From Adiantum capillus-veneris (taxonomy: Eukaryota; Streptophyta; Polypodiopsida; Polypodiales; Pteridaceae), in NCBI GenBank assembly GCA_014529385.2, contig CM043963.1:4157001-4221000 (forward strand): a DNA stretch of 64,000 bases, read 5' to 3'. Positions 10,129 through 21,401 of the stretch are shown in pieces. The stretch's first letter is position 1. Each line of letters opens with the position of its first letter. Below the pieces are notes generated by a model. It saw only the letters and a program-made list of their open reading frames with translations, was not told the origin of the DNA and did not search any database. The position numbers and the translations under genes were made by a program.

Positions 10129-10969
10129 TGTTAGCAGCGGCTAACACAAGCTACACTAATTATGCACCAAGGTGTGGATGTGCTATAGTGCACAATATTT
10201 CCTTTTCATTGTATAGGGCCTTGGGCTCATGTAGGAGTTCCAAATTTGTATGAGTCTAGGCTAGAGATCTCAACTTTATCCCATAGTTGAAGGGTTTGAG
10301 GCCCAAAGCTATAAAAGAGCCCTATGCTTAATGAGAAGTCATTCTTGGGTGAGTTCTCCTCTTTGTAGAGTGGATGGTCATGAGGTTCATGGGCTTTCCA
10401 TGCCCATGTAGCTCTTGATTTCTAATAATCAATTACACTTTCTTTCTTATTAGTCTTCTTTGTTTGATTATGTGGAGTGAGATTGTATTAGTGTGATGGT
10501 AGATCTCTAATCCCTTTTTTGAGTTAATCTATTCTATCCACACCATTGGCCATGGTGTGTGAGGGTTGTGTCTTTCTTCTCTTCACCTCTATCTACAAGG
10601 TGTGCGGTTAGTGTGTGTGCATACGTAGTCGCATTGAGGGGTTATGCCAGAATGGACACACTAATGTGGAGTAGGTATGTTAATTGCATGCTTCTGTAGT
10701 TGTGTGATTAGAGTTGTGAATAAGAGTGATTGATGTGAGAGGTTAATTTCAACCACATGATTGTGTGCAAGTGATTAGTGAGTAGGAATGTGTTGTTGAT
10801 TAGAGGAAGCCCTTTCCATGGCTTCTCTCTATGATGAGAAGAAGGATCCCTTGAATCCTCTATGTCTATACATCTTAGGCTCGTGCTTTCATGCCCTATC
10901 CGGGTTACCGATCCACGATTTGATAATTTTGTGGGTTGCGATTAGGTCGTGCTACAACACATCCCTACA
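10129..10969 (+). repeat. 5' LTR of element X
   Basis: Begins TGTTAGCAGCGGCTAACACA and ends CATCCCTACA. It aligns along its whole length with 27838-28674 with few differences. Both contain a small open frame ('MASLYDEKKDPLNPLCLY' here), which is probably incidental. Confidence 0.88.
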
Positions 10970-10971
10970 TT

Positions 10972-10989
10972 TGGCGCCGTTGCCGGAGA
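10972..10989 (+). other. Primer-binding site of element X (tRNA-Asp type)
   Basis: TGGCGCCGTTGCCGGAGA, three bases inside the LTR. It matches the complement of the plant tRNA-Asp 3' end used by Athila/Tat elements, with one substitution near the end (GGGGA expected). Confidence 0.85.
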
Positions 10990-13900
10990 GCGATAACCTA
11001 AGTTAGTGAGTTTAGGAGTGTAGAATAGAGTAATTTCACTACTAATTTTGTTGGTTTTTGAGTGTGTGTAACTCATTTTTTGGTTTGATTTGATGATGTT
11101 GTGCAAGAAATTGATGCTCATGTTGATTTATGAATACCCCAATTCCATCTCCAATTTCACTAATTTCATGCTAACCTTGCTAATTTCGCTTCTTTCCATG
11201 CTAATTTCTACTAATTTTGACTAACCTTGCTAACCTAACCACTAACATTTGAAGTGTAAAGTATGTGAAATCCCATTGTAAGAGGTGGAATCATCTCTCT
11301 AATCAAGTTAATTGTACCAATTTATGCCTAATTTGATGATTTGAGTGTTTGATTTTGACCTACAAATGGTCAATTTTGGAACCGATTTGATGGTGCACAC
11401 ACTTGTGTGTGCAATGATGCGACTTCGCGTGGAGCAAAGGAATAGCTTGGAGTGTAATTACGATGTAAGTGCACTCACTTGTTATGTCAATTCTTGATTG
11501 ATTAATGAGGTTCAATGTTGCTAATTATTTTCTAAAATTAGGTGTGTAACACAAATTGACCTATACTTTGCACCTAATTTGATACACTTGGAATGAAATT
11601 GATAATCAAATTGTGACTAATGAACTTTGTGTGTATCCAAATAATGCTTAAATCTCATCAAGAATTCTTGTGTGTGCATAAAAATCATTGTGTGTGTGCA
11701 TGCACCAAAGAGGGGAAAAAACCGTCAAAAAAGTGTGTGTGCACCTAATCTTTAGTGTGTGCATACATAGAAATTGATGGAATTGATGATACATGAGTAT
11801 GCAATCATGTAAATAATGTGTATGTTAAGCTAATTCAATCATTGGATAAGCCTAATTGCCAAAAAATTGGGCAAAAATTGAGTAGGTGTGCCCATCCATG
11901 ACCACTTGATTTTTAATGATTGATGGTCGATTGGGACACCTAAATGGTTTTTGATTGTGAAATGATCATAAAAAGCGTGTGCAATCATTAGGTGTAAGCC
12001 TAATTGCATTGCCAATTGAACCAAATTTAAACTTTTGTGCTTAAATTTTGAGTGTGTGCGTTGTTTGATTGGGTCAAAATAGTGCTAATTTTTGAAATGG
12101 AGCATGCATGCATTCATTTATGTTTGATTGAGTTCGCAATTTATGCACTGCAATGTGGAATTGATGAAAAGTTTTGCATAAAATTTTGGTCTAAATTTGG
12201 GTGTGTGTGCTTACTCAATGGCATTGAATATCCAAATTAGGGATGAATAATTGGTAGCAATTACCAATTATGATGATTAAAAGACCTAAGAAAGTGATGT
12301 GTATGTAATTTTTTGACTTGGAATGATTCAATTGGTACCCAATTGAAAATGATTTTTTGACCATTATCATGTATGCCGAGGCGGTATTTTTACAAGTTTC
12401 CATAATCACGATCATACAGCCATGCAAACCATAATGACAAATTCAATTGGATTTAGATGAATAGGGCTTTGAAATATGAGAAATCATGATTGCAATGATT
12501 GGTATTTGAGTATTGTCTTGCAATATTGAGAATAATCTTTCCCTATGTTGCGGATATACATTGCTTGATCCGAAATTTTTTTCTCCATTAACAAAGTCAA
12601 TTTGAATGAGTGTGAAATGTTTAATTACGAATGGGTGTTGAGTATTTAGAGCCACTTGAGCTTAATGGAAGGAACTTTCTTGCGTTCACCCTTTTGAACC
12701 TAGCCAAGTACGAGACATTACAAGAAGATTTAATTTGATCGAGCGTCACAATTTTATGCTAATTCACACCACTCTAGCCTCAAATGGTTGCTAATGGGTT
12801 TGAAAGTGGTTCTAGATGAGTTGAATTACAGGCTCTAATGATTTAAAGGGAAGCATTATTTCAACTTTCCCTAGTAGTGGGAAGTCCCTCCAAGAAAATT
12901 GGTCTCAAAGTGAAAGTACGAGTCTGCTCATGCTACTTGGCTCATACACTCCAATTATGGCTACCTTTTGATGCAGTTGGCCTGGCTTGGCGCATCTTGA
13001 TTCGCCACACACACACATTTAAAGCTGCCAAATATGGCACATAGAAAAACAAAACACGACACTCACACACCTAGCTTGGCTCGCAACCTATTCATTGGCC
13101 AGTTTTGGCATTGACAAAACTCCAACACACACACGATCACACAAACTTTAAAGCTCTGAGAGGCTAATCATAGCCACTTGCGGCTTGCCTCTCTCTTCCT
13201 ATCTTTTTTCCGAGTACTGCTACCCCACATGGCCGCTTTGACAACTTGGCAGAGTTCCACTTACTTTCGGCATCGGCCAGTCGCTTTGCTTGCATGTCAC
13301 TAAAACTCACCAGCCCATATCTTGCACGTCACTAAAACTCACCAGCCCATATCTCTCGTAATGGTGCCACCTGAGGATGGCCTACAGCTGCTCCCAACCC
13401 CAATTGTAGACACTTGTACAAGCTTCAATGTTCAAACCCTGGTATAGGGGGACTCTATCTCCTGCGGTAGGGAACCTCTCAACACTCCAGAAGTGGGCCC
13501 ACTCATTCCATATACTCTCATCTCTGCCATTTTTGTCTTACAAACGAGGTTTGATCAAGAGTCAAAACCCTCACTTGCTTCGTGCACGCTTGTGAAACAA
13601 TAAAAATGAAGTGCCTACAGCTCATGCTTTGCGAGTCCGCACTTGGGCTCAATCCCTACACACACACACACACAGTAAAACACCGCGCTCTTTCCTCTGG
13701 ATGGAAGCCAAGTCCACGCTCTTGTGTTATCCTGATTCACAGATAATTGATGATGCGATGACATTTGCTGGCCTGCACAGCAGATGCAAAGCACACCTCA
13801 CGCCTGGCTTGGACCACACACAAACACACACACCTGAGCCTTAATTGGTGATGCATGCCGAATGCGTCATACAACCTGTCGAATGCGCCCTCTCAACTGC

Positions 13901-15390
13901 AGCAGAAAACCTTCGGCTTCTCAGCAGCGCATCGAGGACATTTGACTCCAGCAAACAAAACAAAACAAAAACTGTAAATTTTTCCTTTGGATTCTCATAG
14001 GGAGTGTTCCCGCGCGTCTTTGACCTTCAAAGAAGGAAAGAGAAGCTTGACTTGGCTATGAGTCGATCAAATGCAAATCACCATCATTCTTCATTAAGCT
14101 GACATGGTAGGGCATGTTTGACCTTAAATATATTATCTTGGCACTAAAGGCTAGAGAAATATTGCAAAAAATATCTTAAGTTGCTTCATTGAGATCACAA
14201 CATGTTCATGTGAGACTATGAGAAACATAAAAATGGACGTGACAATTTACATATGCTACATTTTCTACATGAGAGCGTGCATTATGGTGATTTTCTCACG
14301 GAATGCATAAACAATGCATCGATTGTGGGTTATAGCATCCACTATATGCACATCAATTATGATGATTTATTGACATTTTGTGTATGGATTGCAAAAGTTT
14401 GCATTGAGCATGGTTTTTATAGTGCTTAAATTGAATGTGAATATTGTTGAACACTAATGATTGAGCTTCGTATTGAAGGAATGTAGGTGTTTGATTCTTT
14501 ATTGAACAAGAGGTTGGTTTTGTGATGGATTATAAAATTTGACTATTGAGAGTCAATGTTAAGAGTGCAGTCATCTCTAGACTTCTATAGCCAAAACTTG
14601 CACACTTAAGAGAGCAGTAAATTACAAATTGCACTTCATGAAAATCTCTCTAAATCTTTTTTTCTATATACACCACAATTGATGTTAAGAGATAAGTGTT
14701 AGCATTGATACTGTGTGATGATTATGAGCACTTCCTTGCATAAATGAATCTCATTGACCTGATATTTGGGTTATGCATGATCTAGTGCTTGGCTTTATTG
14801 AAAAATTCTCATTGCACTATAAGGAAAGTTATTTTTTGGCAAAGGATATGAACTCCGAGAGCTACCATTGCTAATGCTTTAATGCATGGGTGACATTGTA
14901 CCTTTTGGGCTTGGCTTGAATTGAATGAAAAATCAATTGGAAAGTGCTAAAATTAAGCATGTTTAATAGCCAAAAGAGATCATTAAAGTTTGGGCTTGGT
15001 GCTTAATTTGATTGCAAATCACTACATAGCACTAACCGATGACCAAGAGAGGCCAGTAAAATTTCAGGCTTGTGCTTGATCTTACATTTTTTAGTGCTTA
15101 TTTTAAATGACCAATGCTTAAAAGCACTAACAATTGAGCTTTATTTTGAAGCGATGTGGCAGGAGTGTGATTTCATTGATCCAAGAAAGGGTCGTCATTG
15201 CAAAATATTGCAAAATTTGGCTAATTAGAGCCATTCCAAATTCTTTGGATTAAAAGTTGTATAAATGCTAGCTCATAGCTTGGTCAAAAGTTAAAATGTT
15301 TCCATTTGAGCTAGTGTTTACCCAACTTTTTTGGGAGCTTTTAAGTACAAATTTGGCTATTAAGAGCCATTCATTTTCACTTCATCAAGT
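10990..15390 (+). other. Non-coding interior of element X (left part)
   Basis: No gag, protease, RT or integrase similarity on either strand; the longest frames are under 80 codons. Rich in TGTGTG runs. A ~32-bp direct duplication containing 'cactaaaactcaccagccc' lies at about 13291-13355. A small plus-strand frame at 13611-13844 is low-complexity and unlikely to be real. Confidence 0.6.
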
Positions 15391-15395
15391 TGCAG

Positions 15396-15625
15396 TGTGC
15401 GCTCCTTGCCGCACTATCGAAGCAAGGGCCTTGCCTAACACTGTGTGCGAGCCATAGACGGCTCCAAGCACACAACTAGCTTAACTAGTAAACTCAAAAG
15501 AGGGCAATGGTGTGTCACTCACCGCTCTATGATCCTGCCGTGGAGGATTCCTCGCCGCGAAGAAGAAGGAGACGCCGCTACGTCGCGCTCAACCGCTTCA
15601 CCGCCATCGTGCCGCCGCAATGCTC

Positions 15626-15710
<85 letters not shown>

Positions 15711-16034
15711 TACACACACACACACACACACAAGGAGGTGAAGAAGAAGAAGATGGAGATGGAGATGGAGCAAGAGAACTCTTCTATTGCACAAATGAGA
15801 GAATGAGTGAATTTTAGGTTTAGTTGGCTTTTATATGATCTCACCCCATTCACACTTGGGCGCCCATGCTTAGCCAACTAATCCCTTGAATGTCCCAGTT
15901 AGAGTGCGCCTCTCATCGGCGATCACTCTTACCCTTTTCCTATTGGTCCGACAAGCCCGGTACCTGACTCTACCAAATACATAATACACGTCCGTCGTAG
16001 GTGATGGGGTGTCCGTGAGCCGTGAGGGTTAACA
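15396..16034 (-). repeat. 3' LTR of element B
   Basis: Plus-strand termini TGTGCGCTCC...GGGTTAACA. It contains a long interrupted CT run then CA repeats (about 15628-15732) and a minus-strand TATA box (gcttttatatga on the plus strand, 15827-15838). It pairs with 25538-26146. Confidence 0.92.
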
Positions 16035-17288
16035 TGCCCCCCTTCCTGATGCAGATTCCGTCCTCGGAAGCTATTGAGTTGAAGCTCGTTCGTCGAGGTG
16101 GAAGAGCATTTGAGATGAATGTCCTTAGCCTTCTTCAGTCACTGCAAAATCAAACAACATTGGCACAGTAATTGCATTCTCATAAGTGATTAGAAAGCAT
16201 ATGCAGTTTTAGGTAGACAAATTGATTGGTAAAAGAATTTCAAACAATTTGTCAGCAATGAACATTAAATTGCAATGTAATCAAATGCATAAACAGATGT
16301 AAAGGTAAAAAATTAAACAAGTCTGGGGTCGCTAATTTGACGGTCGAAAGGCACTAGAGATCGAATACTAATACCATGGGTAAGCTTCTTAATTTTCTCT
16401 GGTCAATTAAGTTGTTTAATCGCGAGAGCCAAGTATTTCATGTTTGAGGGCTGACTAGAGGCTATACTTAGAGGACCTTGTAGTTAAGCTACGATAAAAG
16501 GAATTTCTCATGAAATCATCGCCTGACTGATTACCTTTTCTTTGACCCCCCAAAGTGTTTTCACAGTGATTCAATTTGATTTGTGTGCTTATTTTGTATG
16601 CCTTGGGTTTTTTGCTTTTCAAGGAAAAGCGCCCATACTGGGAACCTCTAGGGCTCTAGTACCATAGGCAATACATGTGAGTGAAGTACCAAATCAAGCT
16701 GAGATTTCTCTTCCAGCTTAAGATTTTACAGTGTGGCACTTTGATTTTTTGTTTGTTCATTTTCAGCATTTTAATTTTGTAACTTTGGGGGGTCATATAA
16801 CACTGATACACCTCCCCAGGCTCATCACACTAGTAAACTCGCTTTATAATACTTAAGCGAAAGGTCAATAGGGTCAAGCCCACTAGAAAGACCTAGTACA
16901 TTTCACACAATGCTGCCTAAATCGGATTAAGAACCTAAGTAACCATTGATTATTAGGAAGGCATTCCCCATGGTATTAAGAGAAGATTTCTAACACCTAA
17001 CTTGGTCAAACTAGCTTAGTCGGACTGTTTGATTTTTAAACCTAGACAAGTGATTATGACAAAAAATTACATTGAATTAAATGTTTGATACTAAGCAAAT
17101 GCGGTGAATATTAGGCTACCAATCACAATTAAAGTAGACAATCATAGATGCAAAAAAGATAAGGGGCAATGCTAATGGACAAGAAACACCTGTTTGTGTC
17201 GATGGTCGCGCTTGATTTGAAGAGTGAGTCGAGATAAAGATTCCATGAAGGTCCAAATCCTATCAATAGCAACACGCTCCTATACACA
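16035..17288 (-). other. Polypurine tract and 3' untranslated region of element B
   Basis: 16035-16049 reads TCAGGAAGGGGGGCA on the minus strand next to the LTR. The remainder is non-coding and aligns with 8140-9390 of element A, including the block 'cggattaagaacctaagt'. Nothing else is recognised. Confidence 0.75.
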
Positions 17289-17864
17289 CTAGGAAACAAA
17301 AGGAATATCTCCCCGGCACATTAGTGGGAAAAGGTACCAACACTTATTGAACACAACAAAAAACATAAGGAACCCTAACCTAATTATTTGCACTCCCCCT
17401 AGAGAGTCAAGGGAATAGGATATTGTAGAGGTTGGGGGGGACCCTAAGGCTAAACCCCTATCCTCGTCGTCGAGATAAACAAAGTCATCATCCATGAGAC
17501 CATATGTGCCATCCGTGTAGTCCTGTAAATTTTCTTCTTCATCATAGGTGCCCATGTTTACTAAGAAGGTCACTAGACTCCTGAAGTCATCTTGGTCAAA
17601 AGGGTAGGCTTGTGCAATGGGAGAAACGCTCTCTACTAAGTATGGATCAGACGTGGTCAAGAGACGTATCAGCCATTCTAACTCCTCAAAATTCCTCTCA
17701 CATGCTAGCGTACCTATCAAATCCCATTCACATGCAAGCACTGGAAAGACCATGTGAAATATTTGTGAAAAGTAACGAGGGTACCTCTCACCCAAGGCAG
17801 GAGTGGATGACTCTAGCGTACTAGCCATATCTGTACACGCAAATAGATGATGGTTAGAGTGCAA
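17289..17864 (-). CDS. Accessory ORF between pol and 3' LTR, unknown function
   Basis: An uninterrupted 191-codon frame downstream of the polyprotein stop. The first Met is at 17864; a second Met at 17828 ('MASTLESSTPALGERYPRYF') is an equally good start. The middle is acidic ('DEEENLQDYTDGTYGLMDDD'), and the C-terminus has a hydrophobic stretch ('LGFLMFFVVFNKCWYLFPLM', residues ~163-182) that could span a membrane. Athila and Tat elements often carry extra frames here, some called env-like, but I see no diagnostic envelope motif. It is absent from element A. A minus-strand TATA motif lies ~100 bp upstream. Function unknown. Confidence 0.55.
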   Translation of the reverse strand: MHSNHHLFACTDMASTLESSTPALGERYPRYFSQIFHMVFPVLACEWDLIGTLACERNFEELEWLIRLLTTSDPYLVESVSPIAQAYPFDQDDFRSLVTFLVNMGTYDEEENLQDYTDGTYGLMDDDFVYLDDEDRGLALGSPPTSTISYSLDSLGGVQIIRLGFLMFFVVFNKCWYLFPLMCRGDIPFVS

Positions 17865-17963
17865 ATATTACAAGGGTCGTGTTCTTGTGCATAATTTGTT
17901 TTTATGATTTGTGTTATGGCTCTTGCTCTTTTACTTTTTTATCTTGTTTTTGTGAGTATAAGG

Positions 17964-17974
17964 CTTTATATATA
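17964..17974 (-). promoter_or_regulatory. Internal TATA motif upstream of the accessory ORF
   Basis: The minus strand reads TATATATAAAG, about 100 bp before the first Met and 136 bp before the second Met of the accessory frame. The same motif persists in element A near 9640-9655. A subgenomic promoter is an inference. Confidence 0.4.
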
Positions 17975-18074
17975 CATTCCTTAAGATTGGAGATTAAGAG
18001 GTCAGGGAGAAAGGTTGAGAGGGAAGCAAGTGAATAATGGATTTTCACAAACACTACCCCCTTCCTTGGATAGA

Positions 18075-19409
18075 TCATATCGTTTGAAATGATGTCGTCA
18101 CCCTTTGAAACCAATTGTTCCAGTTGGTAATAGGTGAGGATTTTTGCCATTAGTTTTCTATTACCCTAGGTGCCTCGTCAAGTTGAAAGGGTGGTAAGGT
18201 ACTCTCCCAGGATCGAACTTGAAGTGGTTCATCAGGTGATTCTTGAACACTGGGAGGTGTGGATTCTTTTGTAGCTTCATGGAGGTCCACTACTATAGAT
18301 GGAGGCTGTGTAGAAGCTTTTACCTCTATGGATGTATTACATGAGGAGCTAGAAGCTTCATGGAACTCCCTCCTTCCTGAGCTAGGTGGAATAAATTGGT
18401 TTTGCCTTGGAGCCCAAACTAGCTCTGGACTAGGTGTGTAGCATTCTGTGATCTTTCCCTTCCCATGGTCTGCCATTGGCTTTAGCATTACAGTGTTTGA
18501 CTCATATGGGTTTGTTGTCGATAGGGAAGGACACATTTTACGTTTAGGTACCCAAATTTGCTCATTTCCATCATACTAGCCTTGGGCTTCTAATAGTTGT
18601 TTTGGAATCCATCGTGATTTGGTCTTGACTCTCCTAGGGCGCGCTCTTGGTTTTCCGAGGAAATATTTTCTTGGAATGGATGGGAGGGTTGAGGTAGTTG
18701 GAAGTAAGGCCTTTGGGACCCATTGGTATGTACTCTTAGGTCGTGCAGGTTGAGTACTTGCAATATTACTGCTTGCTGCAACTACAAGTGTTGAAGTGCT
18801 AGGTTCATGGGTAGCCGGCAAAGACGAGTTAACCACCTTGGCTTGTGAATATTGGCTATCCTTCAACTTTGCTAGAGTTTGCAACGTAGGTGGCTTTGCT
18901 TGAATGATAGGGGTAAGAGTCAGTGGTCGCGTCGTGACACTACCAGTATCCCAATCAATAGAGCATTTGGTTACCAACATCCACGTGCGTCCCAAGTTTA
19001 CGTTGCCTTCCATAGCTCCCGCGGGCATGACTAGAAACCTCTGCACTATGCTTCCATTGTCATAGACAACAGGGGTCTGAAGGACTCCAAGAATAGCAGT
19101 TTTCTTTTTATTAAGGCCCTTGACTTGCATCGTACTCGGGGATAGGGTCGGTTTCCCTAATTGACACCAAACTCCATAGGATAACAAATTGTGTTTAGCT
19201 CCCGTATCTAATAAGGCATTGTATAGTACTTTCCCATAGGGGCTATTTAGCTCAATTGGGTATCGTAGGGGTGGCTCAAATTCTAATGAGTCGTCATCTG
19301 TGTCCTCGAAAAATGCTTGCGTGATTCCCAAATTAGCCTCTCGTTGGCGTCTAAGACGTTGTTGTCGTTCTCGAGCCTCAACTCTTGCTTGGATTTTTTT
19401 AAGCTCTAC
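18075..19409 (-). pseudogene. Retropepsin-like domain plus W-x-P-K tail, C-terminal part of the element B polyprotein
   Basis: This continues the integrase frame without a frameshift. Order: a charged probable helix ('VEARERQQRLRRQRE', ~19380-19340); a retropepsin-like domain counted from codon 19331 with active-site 'LLDTGAKHNLLS' (D42-T43-G44) and 'VNLGRTWM' (111-118) at the position of the ILGRPF/W block; then a low-complexity linker and four W-[VIA]-P-[KR] motifs at residues ~204, 241, 260 and 306. Premature TAG (18578-18576) and TAA (18152-18150) interrupt it; element A has Tyr codons at both places. The shared terminal stop is TGA at 18077-18075. Retropepsins cleave Gag-Pol. A position after integrase is not the usual Ty3/gypsy order. 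The tail has no known function. Confidence 0.8.
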
Positions 19410-21401
19410 TTATTCCTTGGCAGCCTTCTTTTGATGGATGGCTTGCAACTCTTCCTGGCTTAGAGGATCATAATATCTTTTGAATTTACTCCCATTAAGG
19501 AATCCAATGGTTTCAACTCCATCTAGAGTCTCCACACAAATGATACCTTGCGGGGTAATTTCACACACTCGATATGGTCCCTTACCAGCGTATTTCAATT
19601 ACTTTCTTTCATTACGTACCCCGTACATAAGAATTTTATCACCAACCTTGATGTCTTTATCCTTTAAATGGCTATCAAACCACTTCTTTCTCCTATCCTT
19701 CTCCACTAGACCATTTCGCACAGCTAATTGCCTCTCTTCATCTAGCCTTTCCAGGATATATAATCGCTCCACTAAGGGGTTACCATCCCAACCTTCTTGA
19801 GAAGCTACTCGAAGACTAGGAATGACAAACTCCCATGGCATAACTGATTCTTGGCCATACACCATCTTAAACGGTGTGCAATTAATAGCAACTTTATACG
19901 CAGTACGATAAGCCCATAAAGCTGATGTAAGCTTTAGGTCCCAATCAGTGCGATGAGCCTCGATTATCTTTGTCAAAATGGAGATGAGAGTTTTGTTGGT
20001 ACTCTCAGCTTGGCCATTTGCTTGGGGATAATAGGGTGTAGACTTGTGGTGAGATATCATGAAGTTTGATGTGAGTTCTTTTATTACTTCATTTATAAAA
20101 TGAGTTCCATTGTCACTCACAAGTTCAAAGGGGCATCCAAAACGTGTGATAATGTTCTCAAAGAGGAACTTAGCTGTTGTTTTTGCATCCGCCTTTCGTG
20201 TTGCTTTTGCTTCAGCCCATTTGGTTACATAGTCGGTAGCGACAATGATATATCGTGATTGCGTGTTACGTGCAGCCGGACTAATCGGTCCTACAAAGTC
20301 TAAGCCCCACTTTTCAAATGGTTGGGTTACCTTGATGGGATGTAGAGGCATCCTATCCCTTATTTGTGGCTTGTTGAAGCGTTGGCATTCATCACATCCG
20401 TTTACAAAAAGTGATGCATCCTTAAATAGAGTGGGCCACCAATAGCCTGACTGTAAGATCTTTCGGGCAGTCAACTTTCCTGAAAAGTGACCACCAGCTA
20501 CGCCCATGTGTGCCTCTTGTAGAATATATAAATACTCATCCTCGCGGGCACAGCATCTAAGAACATCATCTTTTCCTCTCTTATAGAGAGTCCCAGCCAG
20601 TAAGCAATAGGGTTCGCATTCCTTGTTTAATTTTTGAGCTATATCTTTTCGCAGTTCTTTGGGTGGAAAACCATTAACTAAGAAGTTAACAATCTTTTCA
20701 CTCCATTCAGGCATTGTCTCAACAATGAACAAGGGAGTATCAAGCAATTCATCATCAACCCCCGTAGGAGCTTCACCATTAGGGATACGAGATAAATGAT
20801 CCGCCATGACATGTTTCCTCCCAGGCCTCACAACAACGGTGAAGTCAAACTCAAGAAGAATTAACAACCATCGTGTAATTCGACCTGTGGAACACGGCTT
20901 GTTTACAAAATATAGCAATGCTTGATGATCAACATAAAACACAAACTTGGTAGCAAGAAGGTAATAGCGAAATTTCTTTACTACGTAAATCATAGCTAGA
21001 CCTTCGCGCTCTGTAGTAGTGTAGTTCATCTCGGCATCATTTAATTAGCGACTTGCAAAGCTAATAGGGTAGTCCAATTTATGTTCTCCTGGTTGAGTTA
21101 GAACACACCCAATAGCAAAATTTGATGCATCAATATGCACATGAAAAGGTACATTTCAATCAGGTGTTCACAGGATTAGAGCACTTGTTAGGGCCTTCTT
21201 TAATAACTCATAAGATTGATGACATTCTTCCGTCCAGTGAAACTCGATAAGAATCTTGTACAATGGACGCGCTATCTCGGCAAAGTTTAAAATAAACCTT
21301 CGATAATAACCAACATGGCCCATAAATCTTTGAACTCCTTTATAGTTCGTAGGTGGTGGCAAATCGGCAATGGCTTTAATCTTACTCTCATCTGTGGATA
21401 T
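19410..21401 (-). pseudogene. RT thumb - RNase H - integrase of element B
   Basis: Same frame as gag. Starting after the gag stop: RT connection ('LPPPTNYKGVQRFMGHVGYY'), RNase H ('HIDASNFAIG', then 'NYTTTEREGLAMIYVVKKFR' and 'VFYVDHQALLYF', supplying D, E and D), then integrase with an HHCC finger ('HMGVAGGH' ... 'CDEC'), catalytic D ('GLDFVGP'), D ('LVSDNGTHF') and E ('PQANGQAEST'), all present. There is only one RNase H domain. Premature stops: TGA 21170-21168, TGA 21158-21156, TAA 21047-21045, TAA 19601-19599, TAA 19412-19410. RT fingers and palm are absent. Integrase inserts cDNA; here only the 476-codon stretch 21029-19599 is open. Confidence 0.9.

Noticed and set aside
10818-11006. Small frame beginning MASLYDEKKDPLNP, present in both X LTRs
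   Set aside because: Conserved only because the LTRs are copies of each other. It spans the LTR-PBS junction in one copy and has a different end in the other, so coding is unlikely.
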